NCBI GenBank assembly: GCA_031538565.1
Contig: JAVKLS010000041.1
Span: 1 to 64,000 of the forward strand
Direction: 5' to 3'
Source of the DNA: JASGCK01 sp031538565
GTDB lineage: Bacteria; Pseudomonadota; Gammaproteobacteria; Burkholderiales; Burkholderiaceae_C
DNA: 64,000 nucleotides
The notes beneath the pieces were generated by a model. The model saw only the letters and a program-made list of their open reading frames with translations. It was not told the DNA's origin and did no database searches. Positions 51,084-59,795 of the stretch are shown piece by piece. How positions within the stretch are numbered: position 1 is the stretch's first letter; the number at the start of each line of letters is the position of its first letter. Position numbers and translations under genes: made by a program.

Positions 51084-51635
51084 GTGAAAAGTAGAAGCAA
51101 ACAACGCGGCGGTACGGTTTTAGGTTTGATTGTGGGTGTGCTGATTGGGCTAGGGATGGCACTAGGCATTTCGGTGTATGTACTAAAAGTTCCTACGCCA
51201 TTCAATAGCAAAAGTGCTAGCCGCACGCCCGCGCAAGACGCAGCCGAAGCCAAGAAAAATCAAGATTGGGATCCCAATGCAGGACTGGCCAAGCCCATCG
51301 CCAAGCCTGCGGCTTCTGCCGCTCCTGCGCCTGCTGACGACGCCCAGCCTGCGGAAGCGACGCAATCGCCAGCCGCAGGAGCGCCCGCTGCGGATGCTTT
51401 GCCCGAATACTATGTGCAAGTCGGCGCTTTTCGTAGCAGCGACGACGCACAGGCGCTACGCGGTAAATTGGCGCTGTCGGGGTTTGATGGCAAGGTGTTT
51501 GAGCGCGAGCAAGCAGGACAAAAGATTTTTCGCGTTCGCGTGGGACCTTACGCGGGGCAGGCCGTGGCAGACAAGGCCAAGGGTAGCTTAGAGGCGGCTG
51601 GCTTTGAGACGTCTTTGGTGCGTAGTCAGAAATAA
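51084..51635 (+). CDS. SPOR-domain cell-division-type membrane protein
   Basis: A 183-aa protein. A basic N-terminus and one transmembrane helix (VLGLIVGVLIGLGMALGI) precede an Ala/Pro-rich linker. The C-terminal SPOR domain (YYVQVGAFRSSDDAQALRGK to FRVRVGPYAG) binds denuded peptidoglycan glycans at the septum. It resembles FtsN-like and DedD-like proteins. The start was set at the GTG with AGGTGGG upstream; the longer frame overlaps argS. It is next to argS in Burkholderiales. Confidence 0.88.
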   Translation: MKSRSKQRGGTVLGLIVGVLIGLGMALGISVYVLKVPTPFNSKSASRTPAQDAAEAKKNQDWDPNAGLAKPIAKPAASAAPAPADDAQPAEATQSPAAGAPAADALPEYYVQVGAFRSSDDAQALRGKLALSGFDGKVFEREQAGQKIFRVRVGPYAGQAVADKAKGSLEAAGFETSLVRSQK

Positions 51636-51667
51636 CGAGTAAAACATTTATTTTTTGGAGTTTCGAT

Positions 51668-52345
51668 ATGAACGAATTGCACAACACACAGCTCACGCGC
51701 CGCCAGTTGGCGGGCCTTTCTTTTGGCGCTGCTGCCCTGCTTTCAGGATTGCAGGCATCGCCCGCTATGGCGCAGGGCAAGCCGCCCGAAGAGGGCATTG
51801 ACTACATCAAACTGGACAAACCTGCGCCCACCGATGCGCCTAATGGAAAGATTGAGGTGGTTGAGTTTTTTTGGTATCACTGCCCGCACTGCAATCATTT
51901 TGAGCCTGAGTTGCAAGCGTGGTTAAAAAAACTACCGAAAGATGTGTCGTTCCGCCGCGTGCCCGTGGCATTTCGCCCCGATTTTGTGTTTGACCAAAAA
52001 CTGTACTACACGCTAGAAGAAATGGGCTTGGTGGACAAAATGCACGCCCGCGCGTTTGCTGCTATCCATACTGAAAAACTAGATTTATCCAATCGCGACA
52101 CCATCATCAAATGGGCGACCGCGCAAGGCATTGACAAGACCAAGTTCACGCAAATCTACGACAGCTTTTCCGTTGCATCCAAAGCGACTCGCGCCACGCA
52201 ATTGCAAACCGCCTACAACGTCACGGGTGTACCTGCGCTGGGCATTGGTGGACAGTTCTACACCGATGGCTCATTGGCGCAAAGTATGTCTCGTGCGCTG
52301 CAAGTGACCAACGATTTAATCGGTACGCTACGCAGAAAAAAATAA
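51668..52345 (+). CDS. dsbA: Thiol:disulfide interchange protein DsbA
   Basis: A 225-aa periplasmic oxidase that introduces disulfides. The active site is Cys72-Pro-His-Cys75 in YHCPHCNHFEP, with a cis-Pro in VTGVPALG. The signal peptide contains TRRQLAGL followed by a hydrophobic run ending AMAQ, so Tat export is possible although Sec is usual for DsbA. TTTGGAG precedes the ATG. The stop overlaps the fmt ATG by one base (TAATG). Confidence 0.94.
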   Translation: MNELHNTQLTRRQLAGLSFGAAALLSGLQASPAMAQGKPPEEGIDYIKLDKPAPTDAPNGKIEVVEFFWYHCPHCNHFEPELQAWLKKLPKDVSFRRVPVAFRPDFVFDQKLYYTLEEMGLVDKMHARAFAAIHTEKLDLSNRDTIIKWATAQGIDKTKFTQIYDSFSVASKATRATQLQTAYNVTGVPALGIGGQFYTDGSLAQSMSRALQVTNDLIGTLRRKK

Positions 52346-53250
52346 TGAAAGTTATTTTTGCAGGCACGCCTGAATTTGCGGCGATTGCTTTGCAAGCTTT
52401 GCTGGATGAGGGTTTTGATGTTCCTTTGGTGCTGACTCAGCCCGACAGGCCTGCGGGGCGTGGACTCAAGTTGCAGCTCTCACCCGTTAAGCAATTGGCA
52501 CAAAAGCACGCTTTGCCTGTGCTGCAACCGCACAGCCTTCGCTTGGATGGCCGCTATCAGGACGATGCCCGCGCCGCGCAAGCGCGCATTGCTGTCGAAA
52601 ATGCCGACTTTATGGTGGTGGCGGCGTATGGACTCATCTTGCCGCAGTGGACACTAGCAGCGCCGCAGCGCGGTTGTCTCAACATCCACGCCTCTTTGCT
52701 GCCGCGCTGGCGCGGCGCGGCTCCTATTCATCGCGCCATTGAAGCGGGCGACTTTGAAACGGGTGTCACCATCATGCAGATGGATTCAGGTCTAGATACG
52801 GGGGCGATATTGTTAAAAAAAGTATTGCCAATCGCCCAGTCTGACACCACGCAAACCTTGCAGGAAAAACTTGCCGCTCTGGGTGCGACGTTGATGACAA
52901 AAACTTTGCGCGACTACACGTCCCTTGTGCCCGCGCCCCAGCCTAATGAGGGCGTGAGCTACGCCGCCAAAGTTATGAAGTCAGAGTCCGCGATCGACTG
53001 GACGCAAAGTGCGGCGGCTATTGAGCGCAAAATCCGCGCCTTCAACCCCGCCCCAGCTTGCACGGCGGTATTGAACGGTGAAATTGTTAAGGTGTGGCAG
53101 GCGCAGCTTGCGCCGCGTGATGACGCCCTTGCTATGCAGGCGGGCGATGGCGTCGTGCTTTATCTGACTGAGCTACAGCGCGCAGGCGGTAGGCGCATGA
53201 GTGCGGCTGAGTATTTACGCGGTTTGATGGATCGAACGAATCGCGCTTAA
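52345..53250 (+). CDS. fmt: Methionyl-tRNA formyltransferase
   Basis: A 301-aa enzyme that formylates initiator Met-tRNA. It has VIFAGTPEFAAIAL at the N-terminus, the catalytic Asn-His-Asp frame in LNIHASLLPRWRGAAPIHRAI and DSGLDTGAIL, and a C-terminal OB-like domain. It is coupled to dsbA rather than to the usual def gene, which is not in the window. The 3' end overlaps the convergent msrP by 4 nt. Confidence 0.96.
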   Translation: MKVIFAGTPEFAAIALQALLDEGFDVPLVLTQPDRPAGRGLKLQLSPVKQLAQKHALPVLQPHSLRLDGRYQDDARAAQARIAVENADFMVVAAYGLILPQWTLAAPQRGCLNIHASLLPRWRGAAPIHRAIEAGDFETGVTIMQMDSGLDTGAILLKKVLPIAQSDTTQTLQEKLAALGATLMTKTLRDYTSLVPAPQPNEGVSYAAKVMKSESAIDWTQSAAAIERKIRAFNPAPACTAVLNGEIVKVWQAQLAPRDDALAMQAGDGVVLYLTELQRAGGRRMSAAEYLRGLMDRTNRA

Positions 53251-54218
53251 AAGTTTTGGCGCAAATCCATGCCTGCGTAGAGCTGTCCGACCTCGGCCTC
53301 GTAGCCGTTAAACATTTCTGTTTTGTGGCGCTTGGCAAAGAGGCCGTTATCCGCGCCAATACGCCGCTCCGTGCTTTGGCTCCAGCGCGGATGATCAACG
53401 TTTGGATTGACGTTGGAATAAAACCCGTATTCATTGCGCGCAGCTTTGTTCCAAGCGGTTGCGGGCATTTGGTCGGTGAAGCGAATTTTGACGATGCTCT
53501 TAGCACTTTTAAAGCCGTATTTCCAAGGCACAACCAAGCGCACGGGTGCGCCGTTTTGGTTGGGCAGCACTTCGCCGTACATCCCAAAGGAGAGCAGGGT
53601 CAGTGGGTGCATGGCTTCGTCTAGGCGCAGACCTTCGGTGTAGGGCCAGTCCAGCACGCTAGATCGAATGCCAGGCATTTGCGCTTTGTCGGCAAGGGTC
53701 ACAAATTCGACAAATTTTGCGCCTGGCAAGGGCTGCACTTTTTGAATGAAAGCCGATAGCGAATAGCCAATCCACGGAATCACCATCGACCAAGCCTCAA
53801 CGCAGCGCAAGCGGTAAATGCGCTCCTCCATTGCCGCAAACTTCATCACCTCTTCTAGCGTGTAGTTTGCGGGGCGTTTGACCATGCCCTCTACCGCAAT
53901 CGACCAAGGCGAGGTTTTTAAACTGCCTGCGGTTTTTGCTGGCTCGGATTTGTCGGTGCCAAATTCGTAGTAGTTGTTGTAGGTGCTTGCATCTGCATAG
54001 GGGGTGGTTTTTTCTAGCGTCATAGCGCCCGCTACTTTGGAGAGCTTGCTAGATAAGGCTTTGAGCTTGCCAGGGGCTGTTGCGGCCCGTGCTTCTGGGC
54101 TGACAAAACTAGGCAGCGCTACGCCTGCTGCGCTGCCGGCAAGGTAGGCGAGCAGTTCGCGCCGCCGCTTGTAATCGGTTTGCGGCGTGATTTCCGAGGA
54201 GCGAAATTGGCGCATCAT
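53247..54218 (-). CDS. msrP: Protein-methionine-sulfoxide reductase catalytic subunit MsrP
   Basis: A 323-aa periplasmic molybdopterin enzyme (formerly YedY) that repairs oxidised Met residues. The Moco Cys139 lies in RLRCVEAWSMVIPWIGYSL. The N-terminus has a Tat-like YKRRRELLAYLAGSAAG signal. It normally works with the haem membrane protein MsrQ; no msrQ gene is next to it. Its start overlaps the dsbD stop by 4 nt, so it is co-transcribed with a thiol reductase. Confidence 0.94.
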   Translation of the reverse strand: MMRQFRSSEITPQTDYKRRRELLAYLAGSAAGVALPSFVSPEARAATAPGKLKALSSKLSKVAGAMTLEKTTPYADASTYNNYYEFGTDKSEPAKTAGSLKTSPWSIAVEGMVKRPANYTLEEVMKFAAMEERIYRLRCVEAWSMVIPWIGYSLSAFIQKVQPLPGAKFVEFVTLADKAQMPGIRSSVLDWPYTEGLRLDEAMHPLTLLSFGMYGEVLPNQNGAPVRLVVPWKYGFKSAKSIVKIRFTDQMPATAWNKAARNEYGFYSNVNPNVDHPRWSQSTERRIGADNGLFAKRHKTEMFNGYEAEVGQLYAGMDLRQNF

Positions 54219-56506
54219 AGTGCTGACAATGCCTGTGCGATTGATGCCTTCGTTAGCACTTCGGGCAAAAGTTTGGGTGTGGTTGTGCCAGGCAAATACA
54301 CGGCGTACACGGGCAATCCAAAGCGTCCTAGCTTGGCCAGCTCGGCAGCAATCGCTGCATTGGGACTTGTCCAGTCGGCGCGCAACAAAACCACATTTTT
54401 TTCTTTGAATAAATTTTCCACCTCCGCAGTTTTTAGCGTGGTGGTTTTATTGATTTGGCACGTAATGCACCAAGCGGCTGTGAAATCTACAAAAACAGGA
54501 CGCCCTGTTGCCTGCGCTGCGGTTTGCGCCTCTAGCGTCCACCTCCCCCATTGATCAGAAGATGTACTTGTGGCAAGGGCAGCAGCGCTGGGTTTGGATT
54601 GTGGTGATACGGCGGTGTAATTCCACAGTGTGCAGGACAGTGCAAAGACGACAGCAAAAATGCCCACGATCACTTGCTGTGCGCGGCCTTTGGGTAAGCC
54701 AAAAGCCCAAGCTAAAGCAGTGAGCATTAAAAACACGAACAGCAGCGCAAAGGCTTGGCTCGTGCTGGTTTGCTGCGCGTAAATCCACGTTAGCCACAGA
54801 ACGGTTGCAAACACGGGCCAAGCTAAAAAGTGGCGCATGATATTCATCCACGCGCCGGGTTTGGGCAGCACGTTGAGTAGCCACATTCCGACACGGGGAG
54901 AGAGCGCCACCAATATAAAGGGCAGCACCATGCCAAGCCCAAGTGCTGCAAAAATGAGAATGCCTTGCGCGGCAGGCAAACTAATGGCAAGCCCTATTGA
55001 TGCCCCCATAAATGGAGCCGTACACGGCGTGGCAATTAGTACCGCCAATGCGCCACTTAAGAGCGCTTCAATGCCAGGGTGTTTGGATTGAAAATTGACC
55101 AGTTGCTGCGGAAGCACAAGGCGCAGTTCAAAAATTTCAAATAAATTCAAACCAATAATTAAAAACAAAAGCGCTAATCCAATAATCATTGCAGGCGACT
55201 GCATTTGAAAGCCCCAGCCATAGTGTTGTCCTGCGCCGCGCAGCAAGAGCAAAATTGAGCCCATGACGACAAAGCTCACCACTACGCCAATTGCAAATAA
55301 GCCGCTGGATAGACGAAAGGACAAGGTGTCATCCGATTGAATGGTGGCTACGCCTGTGGGTTCAATCAAAACCTTGGCAACGCTGGCGCTGCTTTGAAAC
55401 ACTTTTTTAGGCGCAAAACTTAGCAGCTTAATGGTGAGCACGGGCAGTACGCAGGGCATCAAATTCAAAACTAGCCCTCCTATCAAAGCACCCAAAACGG
55501 CTAGCCAAAAAGTGGCGCTCAACCACGTTGCACTGAATGAGGGGCTGGTGGACTCATCAGTTTTATTTTTTTCTAAAGCCGCCTCTAGCGCGGGACTTAC
55601 AGCGACCGGCTTGGCGGCGGCGGGCCAAGTGCCCTCCAATTGAGTGGTGACCCGTAGCGCGGGGTTGGTGGGTAAGCCTGCAATTTTGACAACCCAAGTG
55701 ATGCTGGCGGGACTGGTGGTGCGCTGGGCGCTAAGGGGCAGTGTTGCCGCCCATTGTCCGTTTGTCCATGCTTGCTCGGTTTTGGCGGCCGCATCAATGA
55801 TGCTGCCCTCTTCGGCAATAGCATCCAATTGAAGGCCTTGCCAATTGGCGGGCAAGCCTTGTACCACAAGGCGTAGCGTGTTGTCGCTGGGCGTAAAAGT
55901 GGCGATACCGCTGTAGGGTTTTGGTGTACGGGCTTGCGCCTCCATAAAAATGCTGCGTGAAGCTGCGGTTGATCCGCTCACAGGAATGCTGAGTTTGAAT
56001 TCGCCCTCTTCAGGAATGCATTCGGTTTTGCACACCAACCACTGCGCTTTGAGGGCGATGGGAAATTGCGGACCGTTTGATTGGAAATTGGCGGCAACGG
56101 TCACGGGCACGGCTAACAAAATTGAGCCCTCATAGCCGTAGTTGACAAGATTGGAGACGACGATTTTTTGTGGCACGGGCCATGCAATTGCCCCTGCGGT
56201 AGCGCCGTCAGGCAGCGTCCATTTCAAATCCGTAGGAAGCCCAGAATCGCCTGGATTTTTCCAATATGTGTGCCAACCTGCTTGATGCTGCAATTGCAGT
56301 CCTAGCCATATTTCTTTGCCTGCTTGCACGCCGCTTGGCGCGTAGGCCACAAGCTCGGCACGCAAGTGCGGTGTGGTGACGATGTGGCTAATGGCGGAAG
56401 TGCTAAGCGGCGAGGTCTGGAGTTGTACCTGCCCATAGGCACTGCCCAATAATCCAAAGAGCAAGCACAAACGCAGCAACCACGAACAAGAAAGAGGAGT
56501 AATCAT
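54215..56506 (-). CDS. dsbD: DsbD/ScsB-family thiol:disulfide reductase
   Basis: A 763-aa three-domain protein: a signal peptide, an N-terminal periplasmic domain (about 30-300, DsbD/ScsB type with WHTYWKNPGDSG), a central membrane domain of about eight helices with the PCVLP and PCTAP Cys sites, and a C-terminal thioredoxin domain with AAWCITCQIN. It passes electrons from cytoplasmic thioredoxin to periplasmic proteins. The longer N-terminal domain suits ScsB-type rather than E. coli DsbD. It precedes msrP in one operon. Confidence 0.9.
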   Translation of the reverse strand: MITPLSCSWLLRLCLLFGLLGSAYGQVQLQTSPLSTSAISHIVTTPHLRAELVAYAPSGVQAGKEIWLGLQLQHQAGWHTYWKNPGDSGLPTDLKWTLPDGATAGAIAWPVPQKIVVSNLVNYGYEGSILLAVPVTVAANFQSNGPQFPIALKAQWLVCKTECIPEEGEFKLSIPVSGSTAASRSIFMEAQARTPKPYSGIATFTPSDNTLRLVVQGLPANWQGLQLDAIAEEGSIIDAAAKTEQAWTNGQWAATLPLSAQRTTSPASITWVVKIAGLPTNPALRVTTQLEGTWPAAAKPVAVSPALEAALEKNKTDESTSPSFSATWLSATFWLAVLGALIGGLVLNLMPCVLPVLTIKLLSFAPKKVFQSSASVAKVLIEPTGVATIQSDDTLSFRLSSGLFAIGVVVSFVVMGSILLLLRGAGQHYGWGFQMQSPAMIIGLALLFLIIGLNLFEIFELRLVLPQQLVNFQSKHPGIEALLSGALAVLIATPCTAPFMGASIGLAISLPAAQGILIFAALGLGMVLPFILVALSPRVGMWLLNVLPKPGAWMNIMRHFLAWPVFATVLWLTWIYAQQTSTSQAFALLFVFLMLTALAWAFGLPKGRAQQVIVGIFAVVFALSCTLWNYTAVSPQSKPSAAALATSTSSDQWGRWTLEAQTAAQATGRPVFVDFTAAWCITCQINKTTTLKTAEVENLFKEKNVVLLRADWTSPNAAIAAELAKLGRFGLPVYAVYLPGTTTPKLLPEVLTKASIAQALSAL

Positions 56507-56545
56507 GCGCCCAAGTATAAATTGCAGACTTTTGCTTGCCGTTTG

Positions 56546-57730
56546 TTATACCCCTCGCGCTCGGTTGGTGTGAAAGTGCTGCACATACGTGCCAAGGTGT
56601 TCTGCGTCTAGTGCATCGCGCACTTCACGCATGAGGTTGAGGAAGTAGTGCAAATTGTGGATGCTCGCCAGCATGGCCCCCAGCATTTCGCCGCAGCGGT
56701 CTAGATGGTGCAAATAGGCGCGGGAAAATCCGCCCGCACAGGCGTAGCAAGTGCAGGTGGTATCAATGGGCTGCGGATCGGTTTTATGCCGTGCGTTTCT
56801 AATTTTTAAATCACCAAAGCGCGTGAAGTAATGCCCATTTCTTGCGTTGCGCGTGGGCATGACGCAGTCAAACATATCGATGCCCGCCAGCACGCCCGCA
56901 ATCAAATCTTCGGGCGTGCCCACACCCATAAGGTAGTGCGGTTTGTGTGCGGGAAGCTTGGGGCCCATGTGCTGTAGCACACGCATCATTTCATCTTTGG
57001 GCTCTCCCACAGAGAGTCCGCCCACGGCCACGCCAGGAAAATCGAGCTCTTCCAACTTTGCTAATGACTCTTCGCGCAGCGCTTCAAACATTCCGCCTTG
57101 CACAATGCCAAACAGCGCATTGGGATTGTTAAGTCTTGCAAACTCCGCCTTGCAGCGCTCTGCCCAGCGGGCGGAGAGATCCATAGACTCGCGTGCTTGC
57201 TGCTGCGTGGTGAGCGCCCCTTTGGTTTTTCCTGAGACTTGGATGTAGGGCGTGCATTCGTCAAATTGCATCACGATGTCGGAGTTCAGCCTGGTTTGAA
57301 TTTGCATGGACACTTCGGGCGTCAAAAATAACTTGTCGCCATTGACGGGAGAAGAAAAGCGCACACCTTCCTCGCTAATTTTTCGCATCTCGCCCAGAGA
57401 CCAAACTTGGAAGCCGCCGCTATCGGTCAAGATGGGTTTGCTCCATTTTTCAAATCCGTGCAGACCACCAAACTGCCCAATCACGTCCGCGCCAGGGCGC
57501 AGCCATAGATGGAACGTATTGCCCAAAATAATTTGCGCGCCCATCTCTTCAAGGCTGCGCGGCATGACACCTTTGACAGTGCCGTAAGTTCCGACGGGCA
57601 TAAAAATAGGCGTTTGCACGACGCCGTGATTGAGTGTGAGACGCCCGCGCCGCGCACACGAGCCAAGGTACTTTCCGCCGTCAAGGGTTGTGGTGGCGGG
57701 ATCGGTTTTAAGCAGTTCAAACTTCAGCAT
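56546..57730 (-). CDS. tgt: tRNA-guanine transglycosylase
   Basis: A 394-aa enzyme that exchanges guanine 34 for the queuine precursor in GUN-decoding tRNAs. Motifs are TDSGGFQVWSLG, GGLSVGEP and the zinc-binding CTCYACAGG followed by the distal HLDRCGEM part. It acts before QueA, encoded 2.1 kb upstream on the same strand. The ATG lies inside the end of the TOPRIM-like gene (14-nt overlap), so the inserted cassette is translationally coupled to it. Confidence 0.97.
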   Translation of the reverse strand: MLKFELLKTDPATTTLDGGKYLGSCARRGRLTLNHGVVQTPIFMPVGTYGTVKGVMPRSLEEMGAQIILGNTFHLWLRPGADVIGQFGGLHGFEKWSKPILTDSGGFQVWSLGEMRKISEEGVRFSSPVNGDKLFLTPEVSMQIQTRLNSDIVMQFDECTPYIQVSGKTKGALTTQQQARESMDLSARWAERCKAEFARLNNPNALFGIVQGGMFEALREESLAKLEELDFPGVAVGGLSVGEPKDEMMRVLQHMGPKLPAHKPHYLMGVGTPEDLIAGVLAGIDMFDCVMPTRNARNGHYFTRFGDLKIRNARHKTDPQPIDTTCTCYACAGGFSRAYLHHLDRCGEMLGAMLASIHNLHYFLNLMREVRDALDAEHLGTYVQHFHTNRARGV

Positions 57731-58349
57731 GGAGAACCCCTCGCTGTTGAAGTACGCCCCTTAAGGTGAGTTCCATTTGTTTGAAAGACGGAATTTTCCG
57801 AAGCGCAGTGAGATCGGTAGTTAGTTCAGCAACACGTTGTCGAAATTGCTCAGGTTGGAATTTCCGCCGCCTTTTTAAGCCGTATTCGCTTGCTGTGGTT
57901 AATGCTGTAAGCAGTATGGTTTTGGCGTCGCAAGATTCGATTTTTGTGCGTGTGGGAAGATCGAGGTTCACCTTGGAGTGAGAATTTCCAACGGCTTCTT
58001 TAATTGCCTTGTCGCTGGTTATCAACCACGTTTCGGTCATCTTGACAGGAATGACGCAGACGATTGGATGGTTGCCTGCAGGCGTGGATTGATTGATCTC
58101 TTCGATGCGTTTGGCTATGGTTTCGTTTTCCGCATCACGGTGAACAAACAGGACGTCGAATTGAAAATTCTCTGAATCAAGCGCGTAGGCAATTTTTTCA
58201 GAAAGCGCGTTCCTGTCTGGGGGCGCAATCCATTGCGGCGGCTCAAATGGCGTCGCAGGAAGAAGCTCACTTAGTAAGGTTGTGAGCAAGGGAATGAGGG
58301 CTTTGTCAGAAGATCCGTCAGTAATTAAACCCGTGGAGAGTGTGTCCAT
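57717..58349 (-). CDS. TOPRIM-like partner of an AAA ATPase (putative defence effector)
   Basis: A 210-aa protein without a firm family match. Residues 5-20 (STGLITDGSSDKALIP) and 66-78 (VLFVHRDAENETI) have the spacing of TOPRIM-type strands: an acidic residue at the end of strand 1 (Asp11, then Asp15) and HRDAE at the later acidic motif. MTETWL (104-109) follows, as in DUF4276-like proteins. This is pattern reading, not a profile hit. It lies 4 nt after the AAA ATPase gene and overlaps tgt. RloB- or DUF4276-type effectors in AbiL- and PARIS-like modules have this position. Its function is unknown. Confidence 0.65.
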   Translation of the reverse strand: MDTLSTGLITDGSSDKALIPLLTTLLSELLPATPFEPPQWIAPPDRNALSEKIAYALDSENFQFDVLFVHRDAENETIAKRIEEINQSTPAGNHPIVCVIPVKMTETWLITSDKAIKEAVGNSHSKVNLDLPTRTKIESCDAKTILLTALTTASEYGLKRRRKFQPEQFRQRVAELTTDLTALRKIPSFKQMELTLRGVLQQRGVLHAEV

Positions 58350-58353
58350 ACAG

Positions 58354-59763
58354 TCAAACTAGGTGCAGTTGGTGAGAGCCAAGGTTAGAGGATGCCCACA
58401 TACCGACTGACTTAGGGTTAGATCTGTGCGCCTGACCGTTGAGATAAGTTTGGGCTTGTCCTTTGGTGAAAAAGCCATTGGCCCGATCCTCAAACCGATC
58501 GCGCCAGTTCCCTTGAAGGGGCTTGAATTGCACCCCCTGCGTTTTGTCAAGTCGGTAGCTCTCAGCCACTAATAAATCTTCGGCAGGAACCTCGGCCACG
58601 ACCAAGGGTGAGTGGGTGTTGATGATGACTTGTCGCAGCTCGGTGATGTCATCCCATGATGCATCGTCTTGAGTTGGTGCATCCGCGAGTTGACGCACTA
58701 AGTTGACGATTTGAGGAATGCGTAGTGGATGGATGCCGTTTTCTGGCTCTTCCATGCAGGTCAATCCGCTAGCATTGGGATCGCACGCCATGATGGCAAG
58801 TGCTAAAAATCGAAGAGTGCCATCTGATAAGGCGCTTGCAGGGTATGTTTGATCAGCCATACGAACTTGAAGTGTTCGGAGTTTGCGAATTTCGTTATGG
58901 TCCACCTCAACGGATTCGATGCCAGAAATTAATTGGGATAAGTTGGCAGCAACGTCGGCGTATAGTCCGATTCGATGTAGAGCAGATGGCATGTGCTCGC
59001 CCTTTACTGAAATTTTTGAGTCGCTCGCAAAGTCATCGGGTGCGCGCAGGGCGGTGGGCTCAAGTTGTATAAGTTGCCACGATTGCATTTCGCGCCTCAT
59101 GGCCAACGCTGTTGGGTGTGAGGTGGAGTGAATGCTTGAGAGAAGCGTTTGCGGCGTCTTTTCGGCAGGGACTTTGAGTGGCTGCCCGCTTCTGTGTCCT
59201 TCGCCTCTTAGCTTTAGGGTTGTCGATCCGTGCTCATCGACTGTATCGATGAAAGGCGTATTGCTGCTTGGTTTGTAGACGATAAATTCTTTAATGAAAT
59301 TTTTTGATTTGGTAAACCCAAGCTGCTGTAAAACTTCTTGCCTATCAATCTTTTTAAGAATTTCTTTTTGAATATAAATAGGCTCTTTTGCGTTCAGGTC
59401 GTCGCGCAGGCATAAAGTTAAGCTGTATTCCAAATATGTGGCTGTTGTATTGCTAGTCCGATCAAAATCGTCAGTGACCACTTTCGGAACAATAGCCTCA
59501 ACTATAAATTCCATCGGTTGGGGTTTATGGTTTTTGTCGAAAGTGAACAAAGTTTGTACATCTGAAGCCAAACCATTGGCTCCACGCACTAAGGTGGCAG
59601 CATCAACAATTTGCTTAGATGCAAGGTTGCTAAGAAATTCAATCGCATCGAACAGATTGGACTTTCCTACGCCGTTGGCTCCTGCAATGCAGGTAAACAA
59701 TCCAAAACGCAGATCAACACCCTTTAAATTTTTGAAACCATTGACTTTAAAGCGGGTCAACAT
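58354..59763 (-). CDS. AAA_21/OLD-type ABC ATPase (putative defence protein)
   Basis: A 469-aa RecF/SMC-like ATPase. N-terminal FKVNGFKNLKGVDLRFG and Walker A GANGVGKSN (28-36) open the domain. The signature ALSDGTLRFLALA (311-323), Walker B CMEEPENGIHP (336-346) and the switch NTHSPLV complete an ABC-type head, with a helical insert in between. Such AAA_21/AAA_15 proteins pair with small TOPRIM or DUF effectors in phage-defence systems (PARIS, AbiL/RloAB, retron Eco8 types). With the downstream gene it forms a two-gene cassette between queA and tgt. By eye its base composition is more AT-rich than its neighbours. Confidence 0.8.
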   Translation of the reverse strand: MLTRFKVNGFKNLKGVDLRFGLFTCIAGANGVGKSNLFDAIEFLSNLASKQIVDAATLVRGANGLASDVQTLFTFDKNHKPQPMEFIVEAIVPKVVTDDFDRTSNTTATYLEYSLTLCLRDDLNAKEPIYIQKEILKKIDRQEVLQQLGFTKSKNFIKEFIVYKPSSNTPFIDTVDEHGSTTLKLRGEGHRSGQPLKVPAEKTPQTLLSSIHSTSHPTALAMRREMQSWQLIQLEPTALRAPDDFASDSKISVKGEHMPSALHRIGLYADVAANLSQLISGIESVEVDHNEIRKLRTLQVRMADQTYPASALSDGTLRFLALAIMACDPNASGLTCMEEPENGIHPLRIPQIVNLVRQLADAPTQDDASWDDITELRQVIINTHSPLVVAEVPAEDLLVAESYRLDKTQGVQFKPLQGNWRDRFEDRANGFFTKGQAQTYLNGQAHRSNPKSVGMWASSNLGSHQLHLV

Positions 59764-59795
59764 AGCAGGCCTTATTTAAATTAGTAGAAGAGATT

